Below are positions 32,153 to 40,606 of a DNA stretch of 64,000 nucleotides, one piece after another; the first letter of the stretch is position 1, and each line of letters starts with the position of its first letter. Both the position numbers and the translations under genes were made by a program. The notes under the pieces are model-generated. The model made no database searches and was not told the DNA's origin. It saw only the letters and a list, made by a program, of their open reading frames with translations. The DNA comes from Patulibacter brassicae (GTDB lineage: Bacteria; Actinomycetota; Thermoleophilia; Solirubrobacterales; Solirubrobacteraceae). The DNA lies in assembly GCF_033949425.1 (NCBI RefSeq), contig NZ_JAXAVX010000003.1, positions 310,001 through 374,000 of the forward strand, read 5' to 3'.

Positions 32153-33712
32153 ATGGTCTCCGCGGCCGAGCATCCGTCACGAGGCCGCGCGCTGCGGGCG
32201 GCGGCGGTCGTCGCGGCCGGCGTCGGCGCGACCACCGGCCTCGTCGCGGCGCTGGACCCGGTCGCGCCCGCGGTGTCCCTCGGCGTCCTCTACGTCGTGC
32301 CCGTGCTCGTGGCGGCGGCGACCTCGGGGCTCGTCGCCGGGCTCGCGGCGTCCGTGCTCGCCGGCGTCCTCTTCGACCTCTGCTTCCTGCAGCCGACCGG
32401 CACGCTGACGATCGCCGACGGCGAGCACTGGGCGGCGCTGGCGGTGCTCTTCGTCGTCGCGGTCGCCGTCGCGCGGATCACCGGCGCCGCGCGCGAGGCC
32501 GCCGACCGCGCCCGCGCCGCGCGCCGCGACGCCGACCTCCTCGCCGAGCTCTCCCGCGTCGTGCTCGGCGCGCCGCCCGGCGAGGACGTGCGCGACCCGA
32601 TCGCCCGACGGCTGACGGAGCACCTCGGCCGGCCCGTCCGGCTCGCCGACGAAGACGACCGGCGCGGCGAGCGGGACGACGAGCTCGTGCTCGACGGCCC
32701 CGGCGGGCGCGTCGGGCGGCTGCTCGTCACCGGCGCGCTGCCCGGCGGCACGCGCCGCGCGCTGCAGGAGCGGATCGCGCCCGCCCTGGCCGCGCTGCTG
32801 GAGGCCGCACGGGAGCGCGAGCGGTTCGCCCGCGCGGCGATCGAGGCCGCCGCCGTCCGTCGCAGCGACGAGCTGAAGACGACGCTCCTGCGCAGCGTCG
32901 GGCACGACCTGCGCACGCCCCTGACGCAGGTGACCGCGTCGGCCGCCGCGCTGCGCGAGGAGGGGCTGGAGGACGCCGACCGTCGCGAGCTCGCCGACGG
33001 GATCGTCGCCGGCGGCGAGCGGCTGGCCGCGATGATCGACAAGCTCCTGGACCTCTCGCGGCTGGAGGCCGGCACGGCCGCGCCGCGCCCCGCGCTGCTG
33101 CCCCTGGACGACGTCGTGCGCGACGCGCTCGACGAGGTGTCGCGCAGCCGCCAGGCGCACGACGGCGCCACTCTCGGCGAGCGGATCCGCCTCGAGGTCC
33201 AGGATCCGGTCCCGACCGTCCGCGCCGACGCCGCGCAGCTCACGCGGGCGCTCGTGAACCTCGTCGAGAACGCCCTGCTGCACGGCCGCGGCGAGGGCCC
33301 CGGCGGCGACGCCCTGCTCGTGCGCGTCGTCGCGCGGCGCGGGCACGGGGTCGTCCGCGTGATCGACCGCGGACCGGGCATCGGGGCCGCCGACCAGGAG
33401 CGGCTGTTCGCGCCGTTCGAGCGCGGCGCGGGCGCGCGCGGCCCCGGGTCGGGCCTCGGGCTCGCGATCGCCCGGGGCTTCGTCGAGGCCGCCGGCGGGA
33501 CCCTGCGCGTGGAGAGCTACCCGGGCCAGGGCGCCGCGTTCGTGGTCGAGCTGCCGCTCGCCGACGACGACGCCGCCGCGCGCGAGCCGGAGGGCGACGA
33601 GGACGGCGCACCGGGCCGGCCGACGCGCGATCCGCACGCCGTCGAGGACGCCTCGCGCGGGGCCCGCGGCGACGGACCCGGCTCCGCGAGCGCCCGAGGA
33701 GGAACGCGATGA
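32153..33712 (+). CDS. kdpD: KdpD-like sensor histidine kinase lacking the KdpD N-terminal domain
   Basis: 519 residues from ATG at 32153 (a GTG one codon earlier is also possible). Residues about 15-105 are a DUF4118 four-helix membrane domain (SLGVLYVVPVLVAAATSG), then a short coiled linker with a GAF-like stretch, HisKA with His251 in SVGHDLRTPLTQ, and HATPase_c with NLVENALLHG, DRGPGIG and GSGLGLAI. This is the C-terminal half of KdpD. The N-terminal KdpD and USP domains are missing from this polypeptide and are encoded separately at 39454. It overlaps kdpE by ATGA. A polar Asp/Arg-rich tail of about 50 residues is extra. Confidence 0.9.
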   Translation: MVSAAEHPSRGRALRAAAVVAAGVGATTGLVAALDPVAPAVSLGVLYVVPVLVAAATSGLVAGLAASVLAGVLFDLCFLQPTGTLTIADGEHWAALAVLFVVAVAVARITGAAREAADRARAARRDADLLAELSRVVLGAPPGEDVRDPIARRLTEHLGRPVRLADEDDRRGERDDELVLDGPGGRVGRLLVTGALPGGTRRALQERIAPALAALLEAARERERFARAAIEAAAVRRSDELKTTLLRSVGHDLRTPLTQVTASAAALREEGLEDADRRELADGIVAGGERLAAMIDKLLDLSRLEAGTAAPRPALLPLDDVVRDALDEVSRSRQAHDGATLGERIRLEVQDPVPTVRADAAQLTRALVNLVENALLHGRGEGPGGDALLVRVVARRGHGVVRVIDRGPGIGAADQERLFAPFERGAGARGPGSGLGLAIARGFVEAAGGTLRVESYPGQGAAFVVELPLADDDAAAREPEGDEDGAPGRPTRDPHAVEDASRGARGDGPGSASARGGTR

Positions 33713-34410
33713 CCGCGCCGCGACGAACCGTCCTCGTCGTCGACGACGAGCCGCAGATCGTCCGGGCGGTGAAGGTCCTGCTGCGCGGCGCCGGGCTCGA
33801 TGCCCTCGCGGCGCACGGCGTCGAGGAGGCGCTCGACCTCGCCGCCCTGCACCGGCCCGACGCGGCGATCGTCGACCTGCTCCTGCCCGACGGGACCGGC
33901 GTCGACGTCTGCCGCGGCCTGCGCGAGTGGTCGGGCATGCCGATCCTCGTCCTCTCCGCCGTCGACGAGGAGGACGAGAAGGTCGCCGCGCTCGAGGCGG
34001 GCGCCGACGACTACGTCACGAAGCCGTTCGGCTCGCGCGAGCTGCTCGCCCGGCTGCAGGCGGCGCTGCGCCGCGCGAGCCCAGAGCCCGAGGAGCCGGT
34101 GATCGCCGTCGGGCCGCTCGAGGTCGACCTCGCCGCCCAGCTCGTGCGGGTCGACGGGCGCGAGGTCCACCTGACCCGCACGGAGTTCGGGCTCCTGCGC
34201 GCGCTCGTGCGCGACCGCGGCAAGCTCCTCACCCACCGCTCGCTCCTGCGCGAGGTCTGGGGGCAGGCGTACGTCGAGGACGTCGCGACGCTGCGCACCC
34301 ACATCGCGAACCTCCGCCGCAAGATCGAGGCGCCCGACGGCGCCGACGGCGCGCCGCCCCGGCGGCTCATCCGCACCGAGACCGGGGTCGGCTACCGGCT
34401 CGCCCCCTGA
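33709..34410 (+). CDS. kdpE: KdpE response regulator
   Basis: 233 residues, OmpR type. Receiver: Asp12-Asp13, phospho-acceptor Asp56 in DAAIVDLLLPDGTG, LSAVDEEDEK, and Lys in VTKPFGSREL. The winged helix contains LTRTEFGLLRAL, the KdpE-like LLREVWGQAYVEDVATLRTHIANLRRKIE, and TETGVGYRL at the end. The preference for KdpE over a generic regulator comes from these strings and from position between the KdpD-like kinase and the kdp transporter genes. The ATG has GAGGAGGAACGCG in front and overlaps the kinase stop. Confidence 0.93.
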   Translation: MTAPRRTVLVVDDEPQIVRAVKVLLRGAGLDALAAHGVEEALDLAALHRPDAAIVDLLLPDGTGVDVCRGLREWSGMPILVLSAVDEEDEKVAALEAGADDYVTKPFGSRELLARLQAALRRASPEPEEPVIAVGPLEVDLAAQLVRVDGREVHLTRTEFGLLRALVRDRGKLLTHRSLLREVWGQAYVEDVATLRTHIANLRRKIEAPDGADGAPPRRLIRTETGVGYRLAP

Positions 34411-34454
34411 CCGGCCCGGCCGCAGTGGAGGGGGGACGGCCGGGGCGGGCACGT

Positions 34455-34473
34455 TCCCGCGCCTGAGGCGGGA
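34455..34473 (+). terminator. weak hairpin after kdpE
   Basis: TCCCGC (34455-34460) pairs with GCGGGA (34468-34473) around a 7-nt loop, 45 nt after the kdpE stop. Confidence 0.3.
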
Positions 34474-34512
34474 GATCGCCCGCCGTGCCACGACCGGCGG
34501 CCCAGGCCGGGC

Positions 34513-34566
34513 GTCTTCACGCCGTCTTGATGCCGGCGCCCGGATCCTTCCGCCTGCCTTGACGCC
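34513..34566 (+). promoter_or_regulatory. candidate KdpE boxes before the kdp transporter operon
   Basis: GTCTTCACGCC (34513-34523) is followed directly by GTCTTGATGCC (34524-34534), an 11-bp direct repeat as bound by OmpR-family dimers. A third, weaker copy, GCCTTGACGCC, is at 34556-34566. A CACGCT hexamer (34575-34580), 7 nt before the first small ORF, may be the -10. Confidence 0.5.
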
Positions 34567-34587
34567 GCCGGGCGCACGCTGGCAGGC

Positions 34588-34668
34588 ATGGACCTCCTCG
34601 CCATCGCGCTCGCGCTCGCCGTGTTCGCCGGCCTCTTCCTCCTCGTCGAGGCGGTCGACCGCGCATGA
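34588..34668 (+). CDS. 26-residue single-helix protein before kdpF
   Basis: It reads MDLLAIALALAVFAGLFLLV, then EAVDRA. One membrane helix with an acidic-basic C-terminal end. Its stop overlaps the next ATG (ATGA), so it is translated with kdpF. A similar tiny ORF before kdpF is, from memory, seen in other actinobacterial kdp operons. Role unknown; perhaps a second KdpF-like stabilising peptide. Confidence 0.65.
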   Translation: MDLLAIALALAVFAGLFLLVEAVDRA

Positions 34669-34754
34669 GCCTCGCCACCGTCCTCGCGCTCCTCGCCGTG
34701 CTCGCGGTCGGCGGGTACCTCCTCTTCGCGCTCCTGCGCGGCGAGGAGCTCTGA
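34665..34754 (+). CDS. kdpF: KdpF-like peptide of the potassium ATPase
   Basis: 29 residues: one hydrophobic helix ending GGYLLFALLRGEEL, which matches the KdpF ending GYLxYALLxPExF. KdpF is a lipid-like stabiliser of the KdpABC complex. It begins in the stop of the preceding microprotein and ends 3 nt before the kdpA ATG. Confidence 0.8.
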   Translation: MSLATVLALLAVLAVGGYLLFALLRGEEL

Positions 34755-34757
34755 GCG

Positions 34758-36578
34758 ATGAGCCTCGCCGCCGTCGCGCAGCTCGCGCTGCTGCTCGCGA
34801 TCGTCCTCGCCCTCACCCCACCGGTGGGCGCGTACCTGGCGCGCGTGTTCGCCGGGGAGCGCACGGTCCTCTCCCCGCTGCTCGCCGGACCCGAGCGCCT
34901 GCTGCTGCGCGGCATGCGGATCCGTCGCCGCGCCGACGGCACCCCCGTCGACCAGGACTGGAAGGCCTACGCGCGCAGCGTCCTGTGGTTCTCGCTCGCC
35001 TCGTGGCTCGTCCTCTACGCGCTGCTGCGGCTCCAGGGGGTCCTGCCGGGCAACCCGACGGACCTCGGCCCGGCCCCGTGGGACGTGACCTTCAACACCA
35101 CCTCGTCGTTCGTGACGAACACGAACTGGCAGTACTACGCCGGCGAGACGACGCTGTCGTACGTCGCGCAGATGACCGGCCTGGCGGTCCAGAACTTCGC
35201 CTCCGCCGCCGTCGGCCTCGCCGTCGCGATCGCCGTCATCCGTGGCCTCGCGCACCGGCGGGCTCCGGACGCCCGCGACGGCGACCGTCCCGTCGGCCTC
35301 GGGAGCTTCTGGGTCGACCTCGTGCGGGCCTGCCTCTACGTGCTGCTGCCGATCTCGCTCCTCGCCGCGCTCGTGCTCGTCGGCCAGGGCGTCCTGCAGA
35401 CCCTCGGCGGCCCGGTGACCGTCACGACGCTCAGCGGCGCCGAGCAGGTCATCGCCCGCGGCCCCGTCGCCTCGCAGGAGGCGATCAAGCTCCTCGGCAC
35501 GAACGGCGGCGGCTTCTTCAACGTCAACTCGGCGATGCCGTTCGAGAACCCGACCGGCCTGAGCAACCTCGTGCAGATGGTGCTCGTGCTGCTGCTGCCG
35601 GCGGCGCTCACCGCGACGTACGGCCGGATGGTCGGCAACCGCCGCCAGGGCTGGACGCTCCTGGGCGCGATGGCGGCGATGTTCCTCGTGCTCGTCGTCG
35701 TCGCGACGCTCGCCGAGCAGCACGGCTCGCCGGCCCAGCACCTGGCGGGCCTCTCGACGGCCGCCACCGACGGGTCCTCCGGGGGCAACCTCGTCGGCAA
35801 GGAGCAGCGCTTCGGCGCGGCGGGCAGCGCCCTCTTCAACACCGTCACGACGGTCACCTCGACCGGCGCCGTGAACTCCGGGCTGGAGTCCTTCACCGGT
35901 CTCGGGTCGCTCGTGCCGATGATCGGCCTGGCCACCGGCGAGGTGATCTTCGGCGGCGTCGGCAGCGGGCTCTACGGGATGCTGACCTTCGTCCTGCTGG
36001 CCGTCTTCATCGGCGGCCTCATGGTCGGGCGCACCCCCGAGCTGCTCGGCAAGAAGGTCGAGGCGCGCGAGATCAAGCTCGCGATGCTCGGCGCGCTGTC
36101 GATGCCCTTCGCGGTGCTCGTCACGACGGCGCTCGCGGTCGGCACGCGATGGGGCCGGGTCTCGAACGTCGCCGGCGGACCGCAGGGCTTCTCCGAGTCC
36201 TTCTACGCCTCCCTCTCGCAGGGCAACAACAACGGCTCGGCGCTCGCCGGCTACACCGGCTTCGTCCAGCCGAACGGCACGAACGACGGCGCGTTCGGGA
36301 TCACCTTCGCCGACCTCCTCGGCGGCGGATCGATGCTCGTCGTCCGCTTCTTCCCGATCGTCGTGCTGCTGGCGATCGCCGGGTCGATGGCCGGCAAGCG
36401 CGCGCCGGTCGGCGTGGGCGGGACCGGCCCGGCGGTCGGCTCCGGCACGCTGCGCACCGACAGCCCGACCTTCGCGCTCCTGCTCGTCGCGGTGATCGTC
36501 CTCGTCGGTGCCCTGACGTTCCTGCCGGCCTTCCTCCTCGGGCCGGTCGTCCAGTCCCTCACCACGGAGCTCTTCTGA
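34758..36578 (+). CDS. kdpA: potassium-transporting ATPase subunit A
   Basis: 606 residues, about 50 longer than E. coli KdpA. KdpA is the K+-selective channel-like subunit. Its four selectivity-filter repeats are visible: TSSFVTNTNWQYYAG, LLGTNGGGFFNVNSAMPFENP, TSTGAVNSGLESFTGLG and SQGNNNGSALAGYTG. Start MSLAAVAQLALLLA forms TM1. The extra length is in loops, e.g. the polar stretch around DARDGDRPVG. Its stop overlaps the kdpC start (TGATG), and kdpC, not kdpB, follows. Confidence 0.97.
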   Translation: MSLAAVAQLALLLAIVLALTPPVGAYLARVFAGERTVLSPLLAGPERLLLRGMRIRRRADGTPVDQDWKAYARSVLWFSLASWLVLYALLRLQGVLPGNPTDLGPAPWDVTFNTTSSFVTNTNWQYYAGETTLSYVAQMTGLAVQNFASAAVGLAVAIAVIRGLAHRRAPDARDGDRPVGLGSFWVDLVRACLYVLLPISLLAALVLVGQGVLQTLGGPVTVTTLSGAEQVIARGPVASQEAIKLLGTNGGGFFNVNSAMPFENPTGLSNLVQMVLVLLLPAALTATYGRMVGNRRQGWTLLGAMAAMFLVLVVVATLAEQHGSPAQHLAGLSTAATDGSSGGNLVGKEQRFGAAGSALFNTVTTVTSTGAVNSGLESFTGLGSLVPMIGLATGEVIFGGVGSGLYGMLTFVLLAVFIGGLMVGRTPELLGKKVEAREIKLAMLGALSMPFAVLVTTALAVGTRWGRVSNVAGGPQGFSESFYASLSQGNNNGSALAGYTGFVQPNGTNDGAFGITFADLLGGGSMLVVRFFPIVVLLAIAGSMAGKRAPVGVGGTGPAVGSGTLRTDSPTFALLLVAVIVLVGALTFLPAFLLGPVVQSLTTELF

Positions 36579-37267
36579 TGCGCAAGGACGCCCTCTCGGC
36601 CGTGCTCGCGATCGCGCTGCTGACGGTCGTGCTCGGCCTGCTCTACCCGCTGGCGGTCACCGGCGTCAGCCAGCTGACGATGCCCGGGCGGGCCGACGGC
36701 TCGCTCGTGCACCGCGACGGCCGGACGGTCGGCTCGGCGCTGCTGGCCCAGGACCTGCGCCGGCCGGTCGCGAACCCGGACGGCTCGCCGCGGCTGGACG
36801 AGGACGGCGAGCCGGTGACCGTCCCGGACCCGCGCTGGTTCCAGCCGCGACCGTCGGTGACCGGCTGGTCCGGCAGCGCGACGTCCTTCTCGAACGCCGG
36901 GCCGAACGCCGTCGCCACCCGCGACGCGCTCGTGAGCTACCGCGACGCGTACCTCGCCCTCGAGCGCCCGTACTCGCCCAGGCTGCGCGCCGCCGACGTC
37001 CCCGTCGACGCGGCCACCGACTCGGCCTCGGGCGTCGACCCGACGATCTCGGTGGCGAACGCGCGGATCCAGGCGCGCCGGATCGCCGCCGTCCGGCGCC
37101 TGCCGCTGGACCGCGTGCTCGTGCTCGTCGCCGACCACGTCGACGGCCGCGACCTCGGCGTCCTCGGCGAGCCGGGCGTGAACGTCCTGCGGCTGAACCT
37201 CGCCCTCGACCGGCTCGCGCCGGCCGCGACGGCAACGACCACCACGACGGACGGAGCAACGCGATGA
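36578..37267 (+). CDS. kdpC: potassium-transporting ATPase subunit C
   Basis: 229 residues. One N-terminal helix (about 8-30, ending in the conserved YPLAVTGVSQ) and an outer domain with SGSATSFSNAGPNAVATRDAL (family SGSNxGPTN) and SASGVDPTISVANARIQARRIA (family SGLDPHIS). KdpC links KdpA and KdpB. The C-terminus ends in a Thr-run and DGATR. It stands between kdpA and kdpB, against the usual A-B-C order. Its stop overlaps a small ORF whose end repeats the kdpC 3' end. Confidence 0.95.
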   Translation: MRKDALSAVLAIALLTVVLGLLYPLAVTGVSQLTMPGRADGSLVHRDGRTVGSALLAQDLRRPVANPDGSPRLDEDGEPVTVPDPRWFQPRPSVTGWSGSATSFSNAGPNAVATRDALVSYRDAYLALERPYSPRLRAADVPVDAATDSASGVDPTISVANARIQARRIAAVRRLPLDRVLVLVADHVDGRDLGVLGEPGVNVLRLNLALDRLAPAATATTTTTDGATR

Positions 37268-37344
37268 CCGCCGGCCCGACCCCCGACCGACCGGGGCGCG
37301 CGACGACCGCCGCCCCGACCACGACCGACGGAGCGGGGCGATGA
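37264..37344 (+). CDS. 26-codon linker ORF between kdpC and kdpB, partly duplicated from kdpC
   Basis: It begins in the kdpC stop (ATGA) and ends in the kdpB start (ATGA). The product is Pro/Thr/Arg-rich and ends TTTDGAGR; kdpC ends TTTTDGATR. At DNA level 37241-37267 and 37318-37344 match at 23 of 27 positions, 77 bp apart. The likeliest reading is a duplicated kdpC end that carries ribosomes across to kdpB, not a functional protein. Confidence 0.45.
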   Translation: MTAGPTPDRPGRATTAAPTTTDGAGR

Positions 37345-39452
37345 GCACCGTGGCGAGCGCGCCCGGCGCGCGGCGCACCGGCGGCGCGTCGGTCCTCTCC
37401 CCCGCGATCCTGCGACCGGCGCTCGTGGAGAGCGTCGTGAAGCTCGACCCGCGGATCCAGTTCCGCAACCCGGTGATGCTCGTCGTCGAACTCGGCGCGG
37501 TGGTCACGACCGGGATCTGGCTGGCCCAGGCGACCGGGTTGAGCGACGGCGACCAGCCGGCGTGGTTCGCGGCCACCGTCGCGATCTGGCTCTGGCTCAC
37601 GGTGGTCTTCGGCAACCTCGCCGAGGCACTCGCCGAGGGGCGCGGCAAGGCGCAGGCCGACGCGCTGCGCGCCATGCGCACCGACACCGTCGCCCGGCTC
37701 GCCGACGGCGGCACGCGCCCGGCGAGCGCGCTGCGGCCCGGCGACCGCGTCGTCGTCGACGCCGGCGAGACGATCCCCGGCGACGGCACGGTCGTGGAGG
37801 GGATCGCCTCGGTCGACGAGTCGGCGATCACCGGCGAGTCCGCGCCGGTGATCCGCGAAGCGGGCGGCGACCGCAGCGCCGTGACCGGCGGGACGCGGGT
37901 GCTCAGCGACCGGATCGTCGTCGAGATCACCCAGGAGCCCGGCGGCTCGTTCCTGGACCGGATGATCGCCCTCGTCGAGGGCGCCGCGCGCCGCCGGACC
38001 CCGAACGAGGTCGCGCTCGGGATCCTCCTGGCGGGGCTGTCGCTCGTCTTCCTCGTCGTGGTCGCGACGCTGCGACCGTTCGTCGACTTCGCCGGCTCCG
38101 GCGTCTCGACGGTGACGCTCGTCGCGCTGCTCGTCGCGCTCATCCCGACGACGATCGGCGCGCTGCTCTCCGCCATCGGCATCGCGGGCATGGACCGGCT
38201 CGTGCGCCGCAACGTCCTGGCGCTCTCGGGCCGCGCGGTCGAGGCCTCCGGCGACGTCGACGTCCTGCTGCTCGACAAGACCGGCACGATCACCTTCGGC
38301 AACCGACGCGCCACGGCGTTCCTGCCGGTGGCGGGCGTGACGGAGCGCGAGCTCGCCGAGGCCGCGATGCTCGCCTCGCTCGCCGACGGGACGCCCGAGG
38401 GGCGCTCGGTCGTCGACCTCGCCCGCGACGGGCACGGCCTGGATCCGTCGGCCGCCGGGGCCCAGCGGGCCGGCGTCGAGGCGATCCCCTTCACCGCCGA
38501 GACGCGGATGAGCGGCGTCGACCTCCCCGGCACGGGGCCGGACGAGCCGACGCGCGAGCTGCGCAAGGGCGCCGGCGACGCGGTCGTCGCCCGCGTGGGC
38601 GACCTCGGCGGCACCGTGCCCGACGAGCTGCGCCGCCTGCTGGACGGGGTGGCGCAGGAGGGCGGCACGCCGCTGGCGGTCGCCGACGGCGCCCGCGTCC
38701 TCGGCGTCGTGCACCTGAAGGACGTCGTCAAGCCCGGCATGCGCGAGCGGTTCGACCGCCTGCGCGCGATGGGCATCCGGACGATCATGGTCACCGGCGA
38801 CAACCGCATCACCGCCGCCCGGATCGCCGAGGAGGCGGGCGTCGACGACGTGCTCGCCGAGGCGACGCCGGAGCGCAAGCTCGAGCTCATCCGCGAGCAG
38901 CAGCGGGGCGGGCGGCTCGTCGCGATGACCGGCGACGGCACGAACGACGCGCCGGCGCTCGCGCAGGCCGACGTCGGCGTGGCGATGAGCAGCGGCACCC
39001 AGGCCGCGCGCGAGGCCGGGAACATGGTCGACCTCGACTCCGACCCGACGAAGCTCATCGAGATCGTCGAGGTCGGCAAGCAGCTGCTCATCACGCGCGG
39101 CGCGCTGACGACGTTCTCGATCGCCAACGACGTCGCGAAGTACTTCGCGATCCTGCCCGCGATCTTCGCCACGGCATGGGCGACGCGACCGGGGGACGAC
39201 GGCCCGCTCGCCTCGCTGAACGTCATGGACCTCGGGACGCCGAGCTCGGCGATCGTCTCGGCGATCGTCTTCAACGCGATCGTCATCCCGCTGCTCGTGC
39301 CGATCGCGCTGCGCGGCGTGGCCTACCGGCCGGTCGGGGCGACGGCCCTGCTGCGGCGCAACCTCCTCGTCTACGGCCTCGGCGGCCTGATCGCGCCGTT
39401 CATCGGCATCAAGCTCATCGACCTCGTCGTCCACGGGGTGCTCGGGGCGTAG
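37341..39452 (+). CDS. kdpB: potassium-transporting ATPase subunit B
   Basis: 703 residues, the P-type ATPase subunit. Actuator loop SVDESAITGESAPV, phosphorylation site Asp312 in LLLDKTGTITFGN, nucleotide domain KGAGDAVVARVG, hinge MVTGDNRITAARIA and MTGDGTNDAPALAQADVGVAM, then the closing membrane helices with NDVAKYFAILPAIF. Residue content and length are normal. It follows kdpC via the 26-codon linker, and GTG of the KdpD N-terminal gene comes 1 nt after its TAG. An unusual gene order but an intact enzyme. Confidence 0.97.
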   Translation: MSTVASAPGARRTGGASVLSPAILRPALVESVVKLDPRIQFRNPVMLVVELGAVVTTGIWLAQATGLSDGDQPAWFAATVAIWLWLTVVFGNLAEALAEGRGKAQADALRAMRTDTVARLADGGTRPASALRPGDRVVVDAGETIPGDGTVVEGIASVDESAITGESAPVIREAGGDRSAVTGGTRVLSDRIVVEITQEPGGSFLDRMIALVEGAARRRTPNEVALGILLAGLSLVFLVVVATLRPFVDFAGSGVSTVTLVALLVALIPTTIGALLSAIGIAGMDRLVRRNVLALSGRAVEASGDVDVLLLDKTGTITFGNRRATAFLPVAGVTERELAEAAMLASLADGTPEGRSVVDLARDGHGLDPSAAGAQRAGVEAIPFTAETRMSGVDLPGTGPDEPTRELRKGAGDAVVARVGDLGGTVPDELRRLLDGVAQEGGTPLAVADGARVLGVVHLKDVVKPGMRERFDRLRAMGIRTIMVTGDNRITAARIAEEAGVDDVLAEATPERKLELIREQQRGGRLVAMTGDGTNDAPALAQADVGVAMSSGTQAAREAGNMVDLDSDPTKLIEIVEVGKQLLITRGALTTFSIANDVAKYFAILPAIFATAWATRPGDDGPLASLNVMDLGTPSSAIVSAIVFNAIVIPLLVPIALRGVAYRPVGATALLRRNLLVYGLGGLIAPFIGIKLIDLVVHGVLGA

Positions 39453-39453
39453 C

Positions 39454-40599
39454 GTGCCGCGCGGCCGGCACACCGTCATGCTCGGCATGGCCCCCGGAGT
39501 GGGGAAGACGTACCGCGCGCTCCAGGACCTGCGCCGCGCGCGCGACGCCGGTCGCGCGGTGCTGATCGCGGTGCTCGAGACGCACGGGCGCGCCGAGACC
39601 GCCGCCCAGGCCGACGGCCTGCCGATCCTCCCCCGGCGGACGGTGGCCCATCGCGGCCTCGCGCAGGAGGAGCTCGACCTGCCGGCCCTGCTCGCGCTCC
39701 CCGCCGGCCCGGCGACGGTCCTCGTCCTGATCGACGAGCTCGCGCACGCCAACCCGCCCGGGCTCGAGCACCCGAAGCGGTGGCAGGACGTCGAGGACGT
39801 CCTCGCCGCCGGGATCGACGTCGTCTCGACGGTGAACGTCCAGCACCTCGAGTCGCTGAACGACCAGGTCGCCGAGCTCACCGGCGTCCGCGTCCGCGAG
39901 ACCGTGCCCGACCACGTGCTCGTCGACGCCGAGGACGTCGTGGTCGTCGACCTCCCGCCCGACGCGCTGCTGCAGCGGCTGCGCGACGGGCAGATCTACC
40001 CGCCCGAGCGGATCGGACCGGCGCTGCGCAACTTCTTCCGGATCGAGCAGCTCACCGCGCTGCGGGAGACGGCGCTGCTGCAGGCCGCCGAGGAGGTCGG
40101 CGCGCGGCGGACGCGGCTGCACGCGCCGCGCCCGCGGCGGGACGACGAGTCCGGCGAGCGGCGCGCGATCGCCGGCGAGGTCCCGGACGCCGTCCACGAG
40201 CGGCTGCTCGCGCTCGTCTCCGCGCACCCGAGCGGGCAGCGCGTGCTGCGCCGGGCGTGGCGCTCGGCCCGCCGCCTGCGCGCGCCGCTCGTCGCGCTCC
40301 ACGTCCGCCATCCGGGGCGCGCGCCGGACGCCGAGGCCGCCGAGCGACTCGCGGGCCTGTCGCGGCTGGCGACCCAGCTGGGCGTGCGGCTCGAGGTCGA
40401 GGAGGACGACGACCTCGTGGCCGCGACCGTCCGCGTCGCCCGCCGCGAGCGCACGACGTACCTCCTGCTCGGCGTCCCGCGCCGGCGGGTCGGCGACCGC
40501 TGGCGCCGCCCGCTCGCGCTGCGCCTGCTCGCCGCGCTGCCCGGCGTCGACGTCCGGCTCGTCGCCGACCGCGACGAGCGCCCGGAGCGCTCCGGATGA
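39454..40599 (+). CDS. kdpD: stand-alone KdpD N-terminal domain with USP-like domain
   Basis: 381 residues from GTG. Residues about 1-210 are the KdpD osmosensory domain: Walker A GMAPGVGKTYRAL, VLVLIDELAHANPPG, HPKRWQDVEDVLAAGIDV, and TVNVQHLESLNDQVAELTG. From about 245 a universal-stress-like domain follows. There are no membrane helices and no kinase domain, so it must act in trans, presumably on the membrane kinase at 32153. It is tied to the transporter genes (1-nt gap after kdpB), so its amount would follow the transporter. Stand-alone KdpD N-terminal proteins are known in some bacteria; the exact partner is inference. Confidence 0.92.
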   Translation: MPRGRHTVMLGMAPGVGKTYRALQDLRRARDAGRAVLIAVLETHGRAETAAQADGLPILPRRTVAHRGLAQEELDLPALLALPAGPATVLVLIDELAHANPPGLEHPKRWQDVEDVLAAGIDVVSTVNVQHLESLNDQVAELTGVRVRETVPDHVLVDAEDVVVVDLPPDALLQRLRDGQIYPPERIGPALRNFFRIEQLTALRETALLQAAEEVGARRTRLHAPRPRRDDESGERRAIAGEVPDAVHERLLALVSAHPSGQRVLRRAWRSARRLRAPLVALHVRHPGRAPDAEAAERLAGLSRLATQLGVRLEVEEDDDLVAATVRVARRERTTYLLLGVPRRRVGDRWRRPLALRLLAALPGVDVRLVADRDERPERSG

Positions 40600-40606
40600 C
40601 CCACCG

